Part shown: positions 60,754-64,000 of the stretch, piece by piece | How positions within the stretch are numbered: the first letter of the stretch is position 1 | Layout: each line of letters starts with the position of its first letter | Assembly (NCBI GenBank): GCA_020636375.1 | Contig: JACJXZ010000004.1 | Coordinates: forward strand, 372,001-436,000 | From: Lewinellaceae bacterium | GTDB taxonomy: Bacteria > Bacteroidota > Bacteroidia > Chitinophagales > Saprospiraceae | DNA length: 64,000 nt | Direction: 5' to 3' | Translations under genes and position numbers: made by a program | Notes under the pieces: generated by a model | Seen by the model: the letters and a program-made list of their open reading frames with translations, nothing else | What the model was told of the DNA's origin: nothing | The model's database searches: none

Positions 60754-61434
60754 ATGAAACCGCTCATCATTGGGGTCACCGGCGGCAGTGGTTCCGGAAA
60801 AACCACCTTCATCAACCATCTTCGGGAGCGATTTACCCGGGAGGAACTCTGCATCATTTCTCAGGATGACTACTACCGCCCCCGGGAGGAGCAGGTGCAG
60901 GATGAACTGGGAATCCGCAATTTCGACCTGCCAAGCTCCATTGACAAAAAAGCCTTTGCCCGGGATATCAGCCGCCTGATGGTCGGCCAAACCGTACACC
61001 GCCAGGAATATACGTTCAACAACGAGGCGGCCAAGCCCAAAATGCTCACCTTCCTTCCCGCCCCGGCTATCGTCGTCGAGGGCATCTTCGTGTTCCATTT
61101 CAAAAAAATACGCCGCCTGCTCGACCTCAAGGTCTTCCTCCATGCCAAGGAAAACCTCAAGGTGATCCGCCGCATCAAACGCGACCAGGCGGAACGCAAT
61201 TACCCGCTGGAGGACGTGCTCTACCGCTACGAGCACCACGTCCTGCCTACCTTCGAACGGTACATCAGGCCTTATATGGACGAAGCCGACTTGGTGGTCA
61301 ACAACAACCAGAAATTCGACTGGGGGCTGGAGGTCCTGACCGGATACCTGCAAAATTACCTGGAGAAATGCAATGGCGAAAACCGGCAGGAAGAACGCCC
61401 CTTTCCGCACGAGAGCACCGGACGGCGACAGTAA
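60754..61434 (+). CDS. udk: Uridine kinase (226 aa)
   Basis: Phosphorylates uridine/cytidine with ATP or GTP. Start at ATG 60754 directly before the P-loop GVTGGSGSGKTTF (7-19); earlier in-frame codons belong to the promoter region. ISQDDYYRPREEQ, NFDLPSSIDKKAFARDI, VVEGIFVFHFKKI (lid and base segments) and RRIKRDQAERNYPLEDVLYRYE are typical of the family. The length is usual. It pairs with the divergent nucleoside transporter. Confidence 0.92.
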   Translation: MKPLIIGVTGGSGSGKTTFINHLRERFTREELCIISQDDYYRPREEQVQDELGIRNFDLPSSIDKKAFARDISRLMVGQTVHRQEYTFNNEAAKPKMLTFLPAPAIVVEGIFVFHFKKIRRLLDLKVFLHAKENLKVIRRIKRDQAERNYPLEDVLYRYEHHVLPTFERYIRPYMDEADLVVNNNQKFDWGLEVLTGYLQNYLEKCNGENRQEERPFPHESTGRRQ

Positions 61435-61502
61435 AACCCTGCCAGAAATATTTTGATATGTATCGAAATGAAGAAATGCACGAGGTAAGTCCGTCCCCGG
61501 CC

Positions 61503-61629
61503 TACACTGCTGGACATTTGCCGGGGCGTGTAAATGTGGAAGTGTGTAAAGGTGTAAAAGAACGTCAGTTCCCAGTCATTTACACTTTCTCGCATTTACA
61601 CAAACAGGACAAAAATGCCCAGTAGTATG
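61503..61629. mobile_element. MITE-like element, copy 2 (127 bp, 9-bp target duplication)
   Basis: Ends TACACTGCTGGACAT (left) and CATACTACTGGGCAT (read from the right) match those at 49032-49161. Flanks tccccggcc (61494-61502) and ttcccggcc (61630-61638) agree in 8 of 9 positions. The internal palindrome is built of gtgtaaatg words, unrelated to that of copy 1. No ORF. Confidence 0.75.
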
Positions 61630-61661
61630 TTCCCGGCCTTTATTTCCAAGGTGTTCCCCCG

Positions 61662-61735
61662 GATTTCTATGTATCTCCCGGTTTCACACCCTCGTCTATT
61701 TCTATGTATTTCTATGTATTTTCCTATATTTTCCC
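61662..61735. repeat. Tandem words (tttctatgtatt)
   Basis: Iterated atttctatgtatctcc/tatttctatgtatttt words upstream of the outer-membrane protein; complement of the words before rnfG. They make the reading frame seem longer than the real gene. Confidence 0.6.
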
Positions 61736-61790
61736 ATTTCATTTTCCCACCCGTTTCCCAGCATTTCCCCATCTCACTCCACCTCCAAAC

Positions 61791-62904
61791 ATGCTCTAAG
61801 GCGCCATTTCGTCCGCTCTTGTTATTATTCGCCTTCTTCCTGCTCCCCGCATCCCTCGGCGCTCAGTTCAGGGCAGGCGACTGGCTGGCGCACTTCGGCG
61901 GCCTCTATGGTTATTCCCGTTTGGGTGAAGAGGAACAGCGGTTGTACGAATACGGGATGAGCGGAGAGTTCCACTTCTTTCCGCTCTCCCGCCTGGCCTT
62001 CGGCGCCGGTTTTTCGACGGCCTATTTGTCTCTGAACAACGATTTTTTTCAGGCTTATGACCTGGTCTTCCGGGTGGAGCCGCAGGTGCGCTTCTACCTG
62101 CTCGACGACAAATGGCCGCTCTTCCTCCAGGCCGCCTACTCCTGGCAACAGGCCGAGCTCGGGCGGCCATTTACCGGCGGAGAGAAGCAAACTGCCCAGG
62201 GCAGCGGCGCATCTGCCGGCGCCGGCGCCAATTTCTCATTGGCGCCCGCAATTAGCCTGGAAGCCCTCATCCTGTACCGGTACGATAAGGCGGAGCGCCT
62301 CCTGGTCCAGCCACAGGAAGTTTTTCGCCGGGGGCTGTATGCCCGCGCCGGCCTTCGCCTGCAGCTCAGCAGCTCCGGTGATCCATTGCCCTCCTGGCAG
62401 GGGGCGGGGGAAGAAGCCGTGGAGGCTTCTGCCTGGTTATTGGGTGGTAACATAGACGGGGGGATAAACTTCGGCAACCCCAATACCTATAGCTTGTCGT
62501 TGCAGGGCGGCCATTTCCTTGCCCGGCGTTTTGCCCTGGGTATCGGCCTGCAACTGGAAAGGGTAACGAACGAGGGTTTCGGCGAGCCCGGCCTCAATTC
62601 CGGCGTCGAGCCTTTTTTGCGGTATTACCTGCCGCTGAGCAACAGCATGCTGGCTTTTCCCACCGCCGGGTTCCAATGGGGGCGCAGCGAAGAACTGGAC
62701 AACTTCAACCTGGAGGGCTTTCGCTTCCGGACCTGGCAACTGGGCATGGGCGTGGATTTCTTCCTGTCGCGCGCCGCCGCCCTGGAGCTGATCCTGAACC
62801 TTTCCGGCAGAAGCGTCAGCCCCGGCAGCAACGCCGTGCCCCGCCGCAGCTTCGACGTGGCTTTCTCCCTTTCCGTGGGGCTGATGACGTTCTGGTTTGA
62901 GTGA
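61791..62904 (+). CDS. Outer-membrane beta-barrel protein of unknown function (about 370 aa)
   Basis: The coding frame has a signal peptide (RPLLLLFAFFLLPASLGAQ) and a long series of barrel-type strands (AFGAGFSTAYLSLNNDFFQA, LVFRVEPQVRFYLLDDKWP, LALGIGLQLERVTN-like ALGIGLQLERVTNEGF), ending with DVAFSLSVGLMTFWFE. No in-frame ATG stands directly before the signal peptide; the ATG at 61791 reads Met-Leu-stop, and deleting one T (ATGCTC[T]AAGGCG) would give Met-Leu-Lys-Ala-Pro-Phe-Arg-Pro. So either a one-base error or decay affects the start, or translation begins far upstream in the repeat. No assigned family. Confidence 0.65.
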
Positions 62905-62907
62905 ATG

Positions 62908-62970
62908 GTTGTTGGTTGATTGTTGTTGGTTGCTCGTTGCCGGTCAAACCAACAACAAACAACCAACAAC
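62908..62970. terminator. 25-bp hairpin of repeated words between convergent genes
   Basis: gttgttggttgattgttgtt... (62908-62932) pairs with 62946-62970 in 23 of 25 positions around a 13-nt loop. It lies between the stops of two convergent genes (62904 and 62977) and could end both transcripts. Confidence 0.65.
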
Positions 62971-62976
62971 GCCCCA

Positions 62977-64000
62977 TCAAGGCTGCCCCTTGACCACCTT
63001 AACCGTCCCCACCGTGCGCCCGTCGGCCTCCAGCCGGGCCCAGTAGATGCCGTTGGCCAGGTTCTGGCCGAGCTGCGCCTGCCCTTCCTGGTCCCGGATT
63101 TCCTGCCGCTGCACTTCCTGCCCGTAAGCGTTGTACACGCGCAGGAAGCCCTGCCCGAAGGCCTCCGCGATTTCAAAGGAGATCGTAACGGCCTGCCCAA
63201 ACGGGTTGGGGAAAGCCCGGAGGCTTCCGCCGGCGGAAACGTCATCCAGTCCGGTCAGGGGGTCGCCCTCTTCCACGAGGATATGATCCACGGCGGCTTC
63301 CACCCAGTTGCCGTTTTGGGCATCGTCGGCGGTTTCGAAGATCAGCTGCATGTTGTCGGTCAGCGTGATGTAGTCTACGAGCTTGATTTCGCCCATCGGG
63401 CGCCAGAAGCTGAGGGAGGAGGTGACGTAATCAAGCTCCACCTCATCCGTCCCATTGGTTATGCGGATCGAAAAGTAGTCGTTCGGCGCGCCGAAGGGGC
63501 CGCCGTTGAAAAACCAGAAATTCCCGGTCAGGATGGGGTTTTCATATCCGGAAAGGTCCATAGGAGGAGAGAAGAGGAACACCGCTCCTTCGTCCACGTC
63601 AAAGCTGCCCGGTTGCCCTCCGCCGATGCCGGTGGTATAGCATTCGGCACCCAGATCGTTGGGGTAGTCGCCATTGGGGCTGACCAGAGACCCCTGGTTT
63701 GTTGTCGGAATCGGTTCGCCCAGTTCCCAGAAGCCGGCGGAGGCGTCTCCGTCGTCATCGACCGTCCATCCGTAGTCAAAGAAGAAATCATCCTGATAGC
63801 CTTCTTTGAGCTCGATGGTTAGGGTGGTATTGCCGGAAAGCTCGACGTTGTTCACCTGCGCGTACTGGTATCCCCAGGCGCCGGCGTATATGGTATAGGT
63901 ATCTTCGACGACAACGCCCAGAGAAAAGTTGCCGTTGTCATCCGCTGTGGCTTCATAGGTCAGGATATTTCCTGCTGCCAGGATTTTGGTGCCGGGCACG
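62977..64000 (-). CDS. T9SS-sorted secreted protein, C-terminal part (runs off the right edge)
   Basis: The frame stays open to the window edge, so the N-terminus lies outside. First visible is the end of a carboxypeptidase-regulatory-like module (YEATADDNGNFSLGVVVEDTYTIYAGAWGY), then a jelly-roll/PPC-like domain with FFFDYGWTVDDDGDASAGFWE, FSPPMDLSGYENPILTGNFW and VEAAVDHILVEEGDP, then a type A T9SS sorting domain (LRAFPNPFGQAVTISFEIAE ... GTVKVVKGQ). Such tails are frequent on secreted metallopeptidases and subtilases, but the catalytic part is not visible. Surface or secreted location is sure from the sorting domain. Confidence 0.8.
   Translation of the reverse strand, partial: VPGTKILAAGNILTYEATADDNGNFSLGVVVEDTYTIYAGAWGYQYAQVNNVELSGNTTLTIELKEGYQDDFFFDYGWTVDDDGDASAGFWELGEPIPTTNQGSLVSPNGDYPNDLGAECYTTGIGGGQPGSFDVDEGAVFLFSPPMDLSGYENPILTGNFWFFNGGPFGAPNDYFSIRITNGTDEVELDYVTSSLSFWRPMGEIKLVDYITLTDNMQLIFETADDAQNGNWVEAAVDHILVEEGDPLTGLDDVSAGGSLRAFPNPFGQAVTISFEIAEAFGQGFLRVYNAYGQEVQRQEIRDQEGQAQLGQNLANGIYWARLEADGRTVGTVKVVKGQP

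Overview
The window looks like chromosomal DNA of a Bacteroidota, most likely a Saprospiria/Lewinella-type organism. The signs are type IX secretion (T9SS) C-terminal sorting domains, a FecI/FecR/TonB-receptor/DUF4249 set, a CHAT-TPR lipoprotein, YceI-like secreted proteins, minus-7 promoter elements of the TAnnTTTG type and A/C-rich leaders without Shine-Dalgarno sequences. No rRNA, tRNA, CRISPR array or replication origin was found. The family assignment is an inference from protein resemblance, not from a marker gene.

Layout. 1-1.4 kb: 5' two-thirds or so of a GH2 beta-mannosidase running off the left edge. 1.6-4.5 kb: YceI / outer-membrane porin / YceI on the minus strand. 4.5-5.8 kb: gene-poor, AT-rich, with two candidate minus-strand small RNAs, one built on five 17-bp tandem repeats. 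5.8-24 kb: mostly single genes (proline dehydrogenase, beta-helix T9SS protein, GlgP, DEAD-box helicase, GNAT, cyclase-family lipoprotein) with several visibly broken genes. 24.2-39.7 kb: one long plus-strand cluster korA-korB-[875 aa Fe-S protein]-rnfB-[1278 aa PFOR-like protein]-rnfC-rnfD-rnfG-rnfE-rnfA, closed by an intrinsic terminator. 40-45.6 kb: a double-glycine peptide, a helical protein, a sigma/anti-sigma pair and a frameshifted PPC-repeat T9SS gene. 45.8-49 kb: CHAT-TPR protein. 49.2-56.7 kb: FecI-FecR-TonB receptor-DUF4249 regulon, whose sigma and anti-sigma genes are separated by a low-GC toxin-antitoxin pair, REP-like hairpins and a REP-associated tyrosine transposase. 56.7-64 kb: NUDIX, DinB, a broken AAA ATPase, a nucleoside transporter divergent from uridine kinase, an outer-membrane protein and a T9SS protein running off the right edge.

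The most interesting system is the KorAB-Rnf cluster. A ferredoxin-reducing 2-oxoacid oxidoreductase sits in the same transcription direction as a complete six-subunit Rnf ion pump, together with two large proteins that resemble pyruvate:ferredoxin oxidoreductase (PFOR) but have lost the thiamine-diphosphate motif while keeping Fe-S clusters. I infer that they are electron-wiring or scaffold subunits between KorAB and Rnf.

The second theme is intergenic DNA: many long perfect or near-perfect palindromes, a two-copy MITE-like family with 9-bp target duplications, REP/RAYT elements, and short-word tandem repeats just in front of start codons. At least six loci carry frameshifts or truncations. 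Some may be consensus errors of the assembly, so pseudogene calls are provisional.
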